A stretch of 64,000 nucleotides of DNA, from the NCBI RefSeq assembly GCF_003711205.1, contig NZ_CP031013.1:3328501-3392500 (forward strand), written 5' to 3'. Below, piece by piece: positions 1-7,438 of this stretch. Position 1 is the stretch's first letter, and each line of letters opens with the position of its first letter. The notes under the pieces are model-generated. The model searched no databases and was not told the DNA's origin. It worked only from the letters and a program-made list of their open reading frames with translations. The DNA comes from Polaromonas sp. SP1 (GTDB taxonomy: Bacteria > Pseudomonadota > Gammaproteobacteria > Burkholderiales > Burkholderiaceae_C). The translations under genes and the position numbers were made by a program.

Positions 1-65
1 AGGCTGCTGCCGCTGCGCTCAGGGCCTTGTGTGTTTAGCGCAAGGCCTGCCAAAACAAACAATGA

Positions 66-920
66 ATGCCATCCATGACTGACAACGCTTTTGATTCCGA
101 ATACCCCCGCGTGCTGAGCATCGCGGGTTCCGACAGCGGCGGCGGGGCCGGCATCCAGGCCGACCTCAAAACCTTTGCGGCGCTGGGCTGCTATGGCATG
201 ACGGCCATTACCGCGCTGACGGCCCAGAACACCCGCGGCGTTCGCGCCATCCATGGTGTCCCGCCGCAAATGCTGCGCGACCAGATCGATGCCGTGATGG
301 AAGACATAGGCACAGACGCCGTGAAGATCGGCATGCTGCATGCGCCGGACATCGTGCAGACCGTGGCGGAGGCGATTGACCGCCATGCGCTGAAGAGTGT
401 GGTGCTGGACCCGGTCATGGTGGCGACCAGCGGGGCGGTGCTGATCGACAACCCGGCCATCGCGGTGTTGGTGCGCGAGCTGTTTCCACGCGCCCTGGTG
501 GTCACGCCCAACCTCGACGAGGCTTCTTTGCTGGTCGGCAGGCCGCTGGCGACCGAGCAGGATATGCAGGTTGCGGCTCGGGAACTGCTGGCCAAAGGTG
601 CGCGTGCGGTCCTGCTCAAGGGCGGACACTTGCCGGGCGATGTGGTGGCCGATTTGCTGGCGACGCAAGGTGGCGAGCTGCACTGGATGCGCGGGCCGCG
701 CATTCCAAGCCCGAATACCCACGGCACCGGTTGCACGCTGTCGTCGGCGATCGCTGCGCACCTGGCGCTGGGGCAGACCTTGCTGCAGGCCGTGCAATCC
801 GCGCACGCCTATGTGCGTGCAGCACTGGAGGCAGGCGCCCGGGTGCGCACCGGCGCCGGCAGCGGGCCGCTGAACCACGGCCATGCTCCCATCGTGATGC
901 GGCTCAAGCCGCTGCGGTAA
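66..920 (+). CDS. thiD: Hydroxymethylpyrimidine/phosphomethylpyrimidine kinase
   Basis: The 284-residue product phosphorylates hydroxymethylpyrimidine and its monophosphate to give HMP-PP, the pyrimidine half of thiamin, in the cytoplasm. The ribokinase-type fold is visible: the N-terminal SIAGSDSGGGAGIQADLK block that binds HMP, and near residue 220 the HGTGCTLSSA anion-hole motif whose cysteine is typical of ThiD. Length is normal for the family. ATG at 66 gives the longest frame; a second ATG at 75 is also possible, and neither has a strong ribosome site. The 3' end overlaps the end of the opposite-strand transporter gene by 17 bases, linking two thiamin genes tail to tail. No riboswitch is visible in the 65 bases before the start. 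Confidence 0.95.
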   Translation: MPSMTDNAFDSEYPRVLSIAGSDSGGGAGIQADLKTFAALGCYGMTAITALTAQNTRGVRAIHGVPPQMLRDQIDAVMEDIGTDAVKIGMLHAPDIVQTVAEAIDRHALKSVVLDPVMVATSGAVLIDNPAIAVLVRELFPRALVVTPNLDEASLLVGRPLATEQDMQVAARELLAKGARAVLLKGGHLPGDVVADLLATQGGELHWMRGPRIPSPNTHGTGCTLSSAIAAHLALGQTLLQAVQSAHAYVRAALEAGARVRTGAGSGPLNHGHAPIVMRLKPLR

Positions 921-2211
921 TACCGGTGCGGGCGCCGCGGGTGAGGCGTGCCAATGCAAACGTCAGCACCAGCGTTGGCAGGGCGGCACCCCACTCGGGG
1001 GCAAATTTCGCACACAGGTGGTAGCAGGCAATGCCCAGAAGCCAGATGGCAACCGCACTTGCATTCACCTTTCGCTGCGTCACCAGCGAAGCGACACCGG
1101 CCGTGCCGGCCAGCCGCGCCAGGATCACGCCGTACAAAGGCACGAACACGGAGCTGAGCATCAGCAGGAACGGCTCCAGGCTGTGCATGGGCAGCACCAG
1201 CGCCAGCGCGGTGCACAGCAGGGCCAGGCCGACGCCCCAGCGCCGCACGCTCCAGCCCGGCTTCAGGCTGTGGCCGGCGACCGAGCCCGAGTACAGGTCG
1301 CCGTAAGCGTTGTCCACTTCGTCGATCAAAATCAGCCCCAGCGCAATCAGGCCGCCTTGCGCCAGCAGCAATGCGGCGACCAGGTCGGTGCTGGGGGCGG
1401 TGATGGCGACCAGAACCCCCAGGGCATAACACCAGATGTTCGCGATCGCGTAGCCCAGCCAGGTGCCGCGCAGCGCGCTGTTGCCGTCACGCCCGTGGCG
1501 TGCAAAGTCAGCCACCAGCGGCAGCCACGAGACCGGCATCGCAATCACCAGGTCCAGTGCCGACAGCGTGCTCATGCCGCCTTCGCCGGGACGGTTCCAC
1601 AGCGTGCCCAGGCCCTGGGCGTTGGCCTTGGACAAAAATTGCCAGCTCAGCCATAGCAGCGAGGCGATCACCAGTGGCAAGCCATAACGGCCGATGAATT
1701 TGCGCACCAGTTTGACCATGGAGCCCGACAGCAGCGCCAGCAGCACGGCGCCCCACAACAAGGTGGCCAGCAGCGGCCACAAGGCGCCTGAAAAACTGCC
1801 GGACTGGCGTGCGATGGCGACCGTGCCGTCGCGCATCACCACCAGCTCAAAAGTGGTCCAGCCGATCAGTTGCACGATGTTGAGCAGCACCGGCAGGCGC
1901 GCAAAGCTGCTGCCGTAGGTGGCATGCATCAGCCCGGCGCTGGAGAGCCCGCTGTCGCAGCCGATCTTGGCTGTCCAGGCCAGCAGGCCCGCACCCAGGA
2001 TGGAGCCGCAAACGATGACCGCCAGCGCTGTCTGCGTGCCGACCGCCGGCACCAGGTAGGCGCCGATCTGCATGACCAGCAGGCCCACGCCCAGGCTGAG
2101 CCAGAGCGCGGCATGGTCGCTCCAGCCGAAGAGGCGGTCGCCTGCGGGCAAGGGCGAAAGTGCGGTGTTGTTGTTCGAAGCAGAGGCAGAAGGGGCAGAA
2201 GGCGTGGTCAT
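904..2211 (-). CDS. cytX: NCS1-family transporter, putative hydroxymethylpyrimidine permease (CytX-like)
   Basis: A 435-residue integral membrane protein with about twelve hydrophobic segments, resembling the nucleobase-cation symporter-1 (cytosine permease) family. The N-terminal GWSDHAALWLSLGVGLLVMQ segment and the later SWLPLVADFARHGR segment are characteristic of the CytX branch. Members of this branch under thiamin control are thought to import hydroxymethylpyrimidine, the ThiD substrate. The assignment is strengthened by the TPP riboswitch about 65 bases upstream on the same strand and by the neighbouring thiD. The ATG at 2209-2211 has only a weak GGA ribosome site. Specificity for HMP rather than another pyrimidine is inferred from regulation and context. 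Confidence 0.88.
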   Translation of the reverse strand: MTTPSAPSASASNNNTALSPLPAGDRLFGWSDHAALWLSLGVGLLVMQIGAYLVPAVGTQTALAVIVCGSILGAGLLAWTAKIGCDSGLSSAGLMHATYGSSFARLPVLLNIVQLIGWTTFELVVMRDGTVAIARQSGSFSGALWPLLATLLWGAVLLALLSGSMVKLVRKFIGRYGLPLVIASLLWLSWQFLSKANAQGLGTLWNRPGEGGMSTLSALDLVIAMPVSWLPLVADFARHGRDGNSALRGTWLGYAIANIWCYALGVLVAITAPSTDLVAALLLAQGGLIALGLILIDEVDNAYGDLYSGSVAGHSLKPGWSVRRWGVGLALLCTALALVLPMHSLEPFLLMLSSVFVPLYGVILARLAGTAGVASLVTQRKVNASAVAIWLLGIACYHLCAKFAPEWGAALPTLVLTFALARLTRGARTGITAAA

Positions 2212-2277
2212 CAGCAGTTCCAGTCGTCAATGACAGGTCGGCCTGCTTGAAGCCCGCAAGAACAGCGGACGTCCGGA

Positions 2278-2373
2278 ACATGCTTCCCTGCGCGAGGATT
2301 ACCTCAAATCAGGTTCAAAGGGACTTTCTCAGCCGCTGCCGTCCGCTATCACGAACCGCAGCAACACCCCCAG
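2278..2373 (-). promoter_or_regulatory. TPP riboswitch (THI box)
   Basis: Read on the minus strand, this leader begins with GGGGGTG. It contains CTGAGA followed by CCCTTTGAACCTGAT, then GGTAAT and GCGCAGGGAAGC, which are the conserved core segments of the thiamin pyrophosphate aptamer in the right order and spacing. It ends about 65 bases before the start of the NCS1 transporter, so thiamin pyrophosphate should repress that gene. In Gram-negative bacteria control is usually by hiding the ribosome site; no U-run terminator is visible here. Confidence 0.95.
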
Positions 2374-2459
2374 CGAAAACGCCCTTGCGGGCGCTGCGTA
2401 AATTGTAGGCGGGTTCAGCCCGGTTTTGCCGGTTGGGCGGCGCTGGCGGGCCGGGCAGT

Positions 2460-2486
2460 AAAAAGCCCGCACTCGGCGGGCTTTTA
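2460..2486 (-). terminator. Rho-independent terminator after the ferredoxin-NADP reductase gene
   Basis: A strong hairpin AAAAGCCCGC / GCGGGCTTTT, with a T-run on the minus strand after the stem. It lies 28 bases beyond the reductase stop codon. The flanking A and T runs on both sides make it able to work in either direction. Confidence 0.88.
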
Positions 2487-2514
2487 GTCGAGGACCGAAC
2501 CGCGCACTGCCGGC

Positions 2515-3618
2515 TCAGTCATCAAATACCGGCGACTCCACACCCAATACCTTGTGCAGTTTCGGGCTGGTCGTGGTGTATTGCAGGTGGATTTTTTTGT
2601 CGGGGAAGATGAAGGGGGCGGCGCCGAAAGCAGCGAGCGCGCATTCATGAAAGCCGCTCAGGATCAGCTTCTTCTTGCCGGGATAGGTGTTGATGTCGCC
2701 CACCGCAAAGATGCCCGGGACGTTGGTGGAAAACTTTTCGGTGTCGACCTTGAGCTGCTTGCGCTCGATGTCCAGGCCCCAATTGGCGATAGGGCCGAGT
2801 TTGGGTGAAAGGCCGAAGAACACCAGCAGCACGTCCAGCGGCACGATGCGTGTGATGCCGTCGGAGCCGGTGACCTTGGCGCCGGTCAGTTTTCCGTCTT
2901 TTTCTTCGTAGCCGGTGATCTGGCCCACGACGAATTGCATTTCATGGGCGTCGCAGAGCTCGCGCATTTTGGCCACGCTGGCGGGCGCGGCCTGGAAGCC
3001 GTCACGGCGGTGGATCAGGATGACGCTCTCGGCCTTGTTCGGGCCGTCCGCGACAAAGTTCAGCGCCCAGTCCAGCGCGGAATCACCGCCGCCCACGACC
3101 ACCAGGTTCTTGCCGGCAAAGTCGGCGGGGTTCTTCACCCGGTAGAACAGCTGGCTGTCGTCAAACTGGTCCAGGCCGTCCACGCGCAGCAGCTTGGGCT
3201 GGAAGGCGCCGACACCCGCGGCGATAAAGATGGTCTTGGCCAGGAAGCGCGTGCCTTTGGAGCTCTCGACAAGAAAACGGCCGTCCTGCTGCTTCTCGAC
3301 CAGGCTGACTTCCTGCCCGAAATGAAAAGTCGCACCAAAGGGTTCGATCTGCTTGAGCAGGTTGTCGGTGAGCTCCCTGCCGGTGCACACCGGCACGGCG
3401 GGAATGTCGTAAATCGGCTTGTCGGGGTAAAGCTCTATGCATTGGCCGCCGGGGTAGGCCAGCGAGTCGATCACGTGGGCCTTGATCTCAAGCAGGCCCA
3501 GCTCAAACACCTGGAACAGGCCCACAGGCCCGGCGCCCACAATGACCGCATCGGTTTCGATGGGGCCGTCGTGCTCGGCCGCGGTGTTGATCACTTCTTG
3601 GTTCAGTTGAGGTTCCAT
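2515..3618 (-). CDS. Ferredoxin--NADP reductase (thioredoxin-reductase-like type)
   Basis: A 367-residue flavoprotein that moves electrons between NADPH and ferredoxin. An FAD-binding VIVGAGPVG motif lies at residues 25-33 and an NADPH-binding [12 protein letters not shown] motif around 173-184. There is no CxxC redox pair between them, which separates this ferredoxin reductase class from true thioredoxin reductases. The frame stays open a further 38 codons upstream, but that part would run into the ferredoxin gene, and homology begins at the ATG at 3618 (MEPQLNQEV). It lies 71 bases downstream of fdxA on the same strand. With fdxA it could feed electrons to the nearby sulfite reductase CysI; this role is inferred from context. 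Confidence 0.9.
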   Translation of the reverse strand: MEPQLNQEVINTAAEHDGPIETDAVIVGAGPVGLFQVFELGLLEIKAHVIDSLAYPGGQCIELYPDKPIYDIPAVPVCTGRELTDNLLKQIEPFGATFHFGQEVSLVEKQQDGRFLVESSKGTRFLAKTIFIAAGVGAFQPKLLRVDGLDQFDDSQLFYRVKNPADFAGKNLVVVGGGDSALDWALNFVADGPNKAESVILIHRRDGFQAAPASVAKMRELCDAHEMQFVVGQITGYEEKDGKLTGAKVTGSDGITRIVPLDVLLVFFGLSPKLGPIANWGLDIERKQLKVDTEKFSTNVPGIFAVGDINTYPGKKKLILSGFHECALAAFGAAPFIFPDKKIHLQYTTTSPKLHKVLGVESPVFDD

Positions 3619-3689
3619 GGGGTTGGGGGCAATGCCGGGGAGCAGGGATGCCCCGGCCGTCGCCTGGGGCGCCGGCGCTCCCGGTCCGG

Positions 3690-4019
3690 TCAGCGGACCA
3701 GCTCGGACAGCTTGCCCGTCTTGTCTTTCCATTCCTCGGCATCAGGCAGCGCGTCTTTGCGCTTGGTGATGCTTTTCCAGCCTTCGGCGCGGCTCAGTTC
3801 GACATTGAGCTTGATAAAAGCGATCTGGTCGGCCGGCACGTCTTCTTCGGCGTAGATGGCATTGACGGGGCACTCGGGGATGCAGACGGCGCAATCGATG
3901 CATTCGTCCGGATCGATCACCAGCATGTTGGGGCCTTCGCGGAAGCAATCCACCGGGCAGACGTCCACACAGTCGGTGTATTTACAGCGGATGCACGATT
4001 CGGAGACTATGTGAGTCAT
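3690..4019 (-). CDS. fdxA: 7Fe ferredoxin (FdxA type)
   Basis: A 109-residue soluble electron carrier with one [3Fe-4S] and one [4Fe-4S] cluster. The N-terminal half carries cysteines at positions 9, 12, 17, 21 and 25, then a C-x2-C-x2-C-x3-C set at 40, 43, 46 and 50. This is the arrangement of the Azotobacter FdI/FdxA family, and length and acidic helical C-terminus also fit. It stands 101 bases downstream of cysN and just upstream of the ferredoxin-NADP reductase, all leftward. Its partner is therefore likely that reductase, and its acceptor may be the sulfite reductase of this cluster, though FdxA homologues also serve other enzymes. Confidence 0.95.
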   Translation of the reverse strand: MTHIVSESCIRCKYTDCVDVCPVDCFREGPNMLVIDPDECIDCAVCIPECPVNAIYAEEDVPADQIAFIKLNVELSRAEGWKSITKRKDALPDAEEWKDKTGKLSELVR

Positions 4020-4120
4020 GTTGTTCTAGGCTGGTCGGTGGAAACCCTTGATTTTAAGAGGTTTCCGCCAACAGGGTTATCGGGAATGCGAAGGGCCGTG
4101 CGCCCCGGGTCAAGGCCGGC

Positions 4121-5434
4121 TCAAATGACCAGCGCCGCGCCGGAGGTCCGGTGCGAGGCAGTATCCACAAGCACCAGGGAGCCCAGGATGCGCGAACGGG
4201 CATAAGGCAGGGTGGCCAGCGGCTCCTGCAGGCTCAACTCGATATGGCCGATCGCATTGGGCGGCAGCTCGCTGGCGTCTTCCTCGGCCAGGGTATTCAC
4301 ATCGAGCTTGTGCACGATGCGCTTGACCTTGGCCTTGACCCAGCGATGGCCGTGCAGCGTCCAGTACACACGCCCGGCCACCAGCGGCTCGTCGTCCATC
4401 CAGGCAATGGTGGCCGATATCTCACGCGATGGTTCAAAGGTGTTGACCGCCAGCAGCCAGTCACCGCGCGACACGTCCACTTCGCGGTCGAGCACGATGC
4501 CGGCGCTGTGGCCGGCCAGGATGGACTTGGGCTGGCGCGTGTGGTCCAGTACCTGGGCCACCACCGCCGTCTTGCCGCTGGGCAGGATGGTCACGCTCTG
4601 GCCGGGTTGCACGCCGCCCGTGGCGACACGGCCCCAGAAGACGCGGCGGCCCTGGGAGGTGTCGGACGAGGACGAGAACTTTTCCACCCACTGCACCGGG
4701 AAGGAAAACGCTTCGGTCGTTTCTGCCGTGGTGGCGGGCAGGTGTTCCAGCAGTTCCAGCAGCGACAGGCCTTCATAGCCGCACCAGCCGGGTTTGGCAT
4801 CGACGACGTTGTAACCCTTGAGGGCCGACACCGGCACGGTGGCTTTCACCGGAATTTGCGCGGCTTGCGCGAAAGCCGCCAATGCCGAGCTGATGTTCTT
4901 GAACGCCAGCACCGGGTCTTCGACCGCGTCGAGCTTGTTCACCGCAAACACGATGGACGGCACGCGCAGCAGGTTGACCAGCAGCGAATGGCGCCGGGTT
5001 TGCTGCAGCAACTCCAGCGACGGGTTTTTCCAGTCGAGCTTGGTGGCGTCGACCAGCACCACCGCGGCGTCGGCACTGGAGGCGGCCGTCACCATGTTGC
5101 GGGTGTATTGCTCATGGCCGGGCGCGTCGCCGATGATGAACTTGCGGCTTTCGGTGGCGAAATAACGGTAGGCCACGTCGATGGTGATGCCCTGCTCACG
5201 TTCGGCCGACAGGCCGTCGGTCAGCAGCGCCAGATCGGTTTCACCGCCGCGCTGCACGCCGGCCAGGTGGTCCTGCAGCACCGCACGGCTGTCCACCAGC
5301 AGGCGGCCGATCAGCGTGCTCTTGCCGTCGTCGACCGAACCGCAGGTGATGAACTTCAGTGCGGATTTCAGGTCATTTTGGCCTGTAGCCAGCGCGGGCT
5401 CTGGGCCTTTAGCTATCAAATCTATAGTGCTCAT
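4121..5434 (-). CDS. cysN: Sulfate adenylyltransferase subunit 1 (GTPase subunit)
   Basis: The GTPase subunit of ATP sulfurylase. With CysD it makes adenosine 5'-phosphosulfate (APS) from sulfate and ATP, driven by GTP hydrolysis. An elongation-factor-like G domain shows the P-loop GSVDDGKST (residues 32-40), DAPGH (103-107) and NKLD (166-169), followed by beta-barrel domains. At 437 residues it ends normally and carries no fused APS kinase (CysC) domain. The start ATG overlaps the cysD stop by four bases (ATGA), so translation is coupled. Oddly, the DNA for about the first 22 codons is a recognisable copy of the interspersed GCTAT-N7-ATAGC element described separately, so this N-terminus was probably acquired from a repeat. 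Confidence 0.96.
   Translation of the reverse strand: MSTIDLIAKGPEPALATGQNDLKSALKFITCGSVDDGKSTLIGRLLVDSRAVLQDHLAGVQRGGETDLALLTDGLSAEREQGITIDVAYRYFATESRKFIIGDAPGHEQYTRNMVTAASSADAAVVLVDATKLDWKNPSLELLQQTRRHSLLVNLLRVPSIVFAVNKLDAVEDPVLAFKNISSALAAFAQAAQIPVKATVPVSALKGYNVVDAKPGWCGYEGLSLLELLEHLPATTAETTEAFSFPVQWVEKFSSSSDTSQGRRVFWGRVATGGVQPGQSVTILPSGKTAVVAQVLDHTRQPKSILAGHSAGIVLDREVDVSRGDWLLAVNTFEPSREISATIAWMDDEPLVAGRVYWTLHGHRWVKAKVKRIVHKLDVNTLAEEDASELPPNAIGHIELSLQEPLATLPYARSRILGSLVLVDTASHRTSGAALVI
5364..5428 (-). repeat. Interspersed GCTAT-N7-ATAGC element, copy 1 (inside cysN start)
   Basis: On the minus strand this stretch reads ACTAT-N7-ATAGC, then an AGGCCCAG block and a GGCTACAGGCC block. These match the copy at 36535 closely over the hairpin part, with the terminal AT-rich tail degenerated. 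It overlaps the first codons of cysN and is the only copy within a gene. Confidence 0.7.
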
Positions 5435-6390
5435 CAGAAATACCCATCTTTCTTGCGCTTTTCCATGGAGGCGTCCGAGGTCTTGTCGTCCATGCGCGTG
5501 GCGCCGCGCTCGCTCACGTCGGCGGCCAGCGTTTCAATCACGATCTCGGCGGCCGTGGCGGCGGGGCTGTCGACCGGGCAGGTGCAGGTAATGTCGCCGA
5601 CGGTGCGAAAACGCACGGTTTTTTCAACGACCTGCTCGCCGTCGCGCGCGGGGGTGAGGTCCGTCACGGGGACCAGCAGGCCCTTGCGTTCGACCACCTT
5701 GCGCTGGTGCGCGTAGTAGAGCGAGGGCAGCGCGATCTTTTCGCGCTCGATGTATTGCCAGACGTCGAGTTCGGTCCAGTTGGAGATCGGGAACACCCGA
5801 AAGTGCTCGCCGGGCTGCAGCCGGGTGTTGAAAAGTGTCCAGAGCTCGGGCCGCTGGGCCTTGGGCTGCCACTGGCCGAAGCTGTCGCGGTGCGAAAAGA
5901 TGCGCTCTTTGGCGCGGGCTTTTTCTTCATCGCGGCGGGCACCGCCGATCAGCGCGTCAAAACGGAATTCGTCGATCGCCTCGAGCAGCGTGACCGACTG
6001 GTGCACATTGCGCGATTCGCCCGGGTGGGCCAGGCGCACGGTGCCGCGCTTCATCGAGTCTTCGACGTTGCGCACGATCAGTTCGGCGCCCAGTTCTTTC
6101 GCCCGCAGGTCGCGGAAGTCGGTGACTTCGTGGAAGTTGTGGCCGGTGTCGATCATCAGCAGCGGGTAGGGAATGCGGCCCACGCCGAAGGCTTTCTCGG
6201 CGCATTTGAGCATCACCAGCGAGTCCTTGCCGCCCGAAAACAGCAGGGCGGGGCGCTCGAAGGCGGCTGCCACTTCACGCAGGATGAAAATGGTTTCCTC
6301 CTCGAGCGCGTCGAGGTGGGCGTTGGACAGCCGCGCGATGGAGATCGCCGGGTCGGCAGGCAGCAGTTGGGAGGGTGTACGGGCGTTCAT
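5434..6390 (-). CDS. cysD: Sulfate adenylyltransferase subunit 2
   Basis: The catalytic subunit of ATP sulfurylase, 318 residues, of the PP-loop ATP pyrophosphatase family. The PP-loop SGGKDS is at residues 52-57. The later RRDEEKARAKERIFS segment and the C-terminal AAEIVIETLAADVSERGATR segment ending in KKDGYF are family hallmarks. It forms a complex with CysN, whose start codon overlaps the cysD stop. The gene begins seven bases after cysH, so the two are clearly cotranscribed. Length and start agree with homologues. Confidence 0.97.
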   Translation of the reverse strand: MNARTPSQLLPADPAISIARLSNAHLDALEEETIFILREVAAAFERPALLFSGGKDSLVMLKCAEKAFGVGRIPYPLLMIDTGHNFHEVTDFRDLRAKELGAELIVRNVEDSMKRGTVRLAHPGESRNVHQSVTLLEAIDEFRFDALIGGARRDEEKARAKERIFSHRDSFGQWQPKAQRPELWTLFNTRLQPGEHFRVFPISNWTELDVWQYIEREKIALPSLYYAHQRKVVERKGLLVPVTDLTPARDGEQVVEKTVRFRTVGDITCTCPVDSPAATAAEIVIETLAADVSERGATRMDDKTSDASMEKRKKDGYF

Positions 6391-6397
6391 AGGTCAG

Positions 6398-7018
6398 TCA
6401 GTGCGCAAGGTGCAGGCCGCATTCGCGGTTGTCCTCGCCCTTGGTGGGGTCCACATAGTCGAAGTTGTTGGGCAGGCCGTTGATCTCGCAGTACTGGTAA
6501 AGGTCCTTGGACGACCAGTGCAGCAGCGGCGCGACCTTGATCAGGCCGTCGGGGTTGACGCTGACCGGGTCCATCTGGGCGCGCACCGCGGTGTCGGTGG
6601 CGCGCAAGGCTGTGAACCAGACCTGAGGCGCGGTCTCACGCAGCGCGCGGGCAAAGGGCTCGAGTTTGACTTCTTCCGTGAAGGCCGCATGGCGCGGGTC
6701 GTCCAGCGCCGGGGTCGGGCCTTCCACCGCCTCGCGGTGCGCGCGGGAGCGGCGCGGCAGATAGATATGCAGGTCCAGCTTGAGCAGCTTTGTCACTTCG
6801 TCAGCGAAGCGGTAGGTGGCCTCGGTGTTGTAGCCGTTGTCCATCCACACCACGGGAACGTGCGGGTTGGCGCGCGTCACCATGTGCAGGATCACCGCCT
6901 CGAAGGGACGAAAATTGGTGGTGACGATGGCGGGCCGGCCCAGCCCGACGGCCCAGCCCACCAGGCCCTGCGCGTTGCGGCCGAGTTCTTCGTTGATTTT
7001 TGCAAGGTCGAGGCTCAT
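6398..7018 (-). CDS. cysH: Phosphoadenylyl-sulfate/adenylyl-sulfate reductase, short CysH subfamily
   Basis: A reductase of activated sulfate that releases sulfite, using thioredoxin or a similar thiol donor. The PP-loop-family fold is recognisable (WMDNGYNTEATYRFAD near residue 58) and the C-terminus carries the catalytic ECGLH motif with Cys200. At 206 residues it is shorter than usual. The only cysteines are 177 and 200, so the paired cysteines that bind a [4Fe-4S] cluster in bacterial APS reductases are absent. By that criterion it resembles PAPS reductases, yet no APS kinase gene is present in the window. The substrate (APS or PAPS) should be left open. It lies in the compact cysI-DUF934-cysH-cysD-cysN operon. 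Confidence 0.88.
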   Translation of the reverse strand: MSLDLAKINEELGRNAQGLVGWAVGLGRPAIVTTNFRPFEAVILHMVTRANPHVPVVWMDNGYNTEATYRFADEVTKLLKLDLHIYLPRRSRAHREAVEGPTPALDDPRHAAFTEEVKLEPFARALRETAPQVWFTALRATDTAVRAQMDPVSVNPDGLIKVAPLLHWSSKDLYQYCEINGLPNNFDYVDPTKGEDNRECGLHLAH

Positions 7019-7023
7019 GGTGT

Positions 7024-7419
7024 TCAGGCGGCAGCCGCTTCCTTGAAGTGGGGTTGTACGTCGACCGCGTCGCCCTGGTATTTGCCCGCGGCATAGCCCG
7101 GGTAGCTGCCCAGCACGCGCTGCGCAACGGCCAGGTCCTGGTCGGCGCGCAGCACGGCGGTGTCAAAGCCGCTGCGCTCCATCTGGGCCAGCTGGTCCAC
7201 CAGCACGTCGCCGGTGGCGCGGATTTCACCCTTGAACTCGCGGCGGCGGCGCAGCAAAAAAGCCTGGCTGTAGGCGCGGCCGTCGGTGAACTTGGGGAAG
7301 TGCAGGTCGATGCGCGTGACGCCGTCAAGCGCGGCCTCGAAGGGGTCCGCATCGTTGGCCAGCACCAGGGTGCCGGTTTGGTCGGCGCCGCTTTGTTCGC
7401 TGAAAGGCAGTAATTTCAT
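7024..7419 (-). CDS. DUF934 family protein of the sulfite reductase operon
   Basis: A 131-residue protein matching the DUF934 family, which is usually encoded between cysI and cysH in proteobacteria. The conserved core is visible as IDLHFPKFTDGRAYSQAFLLR (about residues 37-57) followed by GDVLVDQLAQMERSGFD. No signal peptide or membrane segment is present. Its biochemical role is not established; constant linkage to sulfite reductase suggests an accessory function in reduction or enzyme assembly. Here it starts 19 bases after cysI and ends five bases before cysH. Confidence 0.9.
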   Translation of the reverse strand: MKLLPFSEQSGADQTGTLVLANDADPFEAALDGVTRIDLHFPKFTDGRAYSQAFLLRRRREFKGEIRATGDVLVDQLAQMERSGFDTAVLRADQDLAVAQRVLGSYPGYAAGKYQGDAVDVQPHFKEAAAA

Positions 7420-7438
7420 GATGGCTTCCTTTCAATGC

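Noticed and set aside
3619..3732. Extended N-terminus for the ferredoxin-NADP reductase
   Set aside because: It overlaps the ferredoxin gene and does not match the family; ATG at 3618 is adopted.
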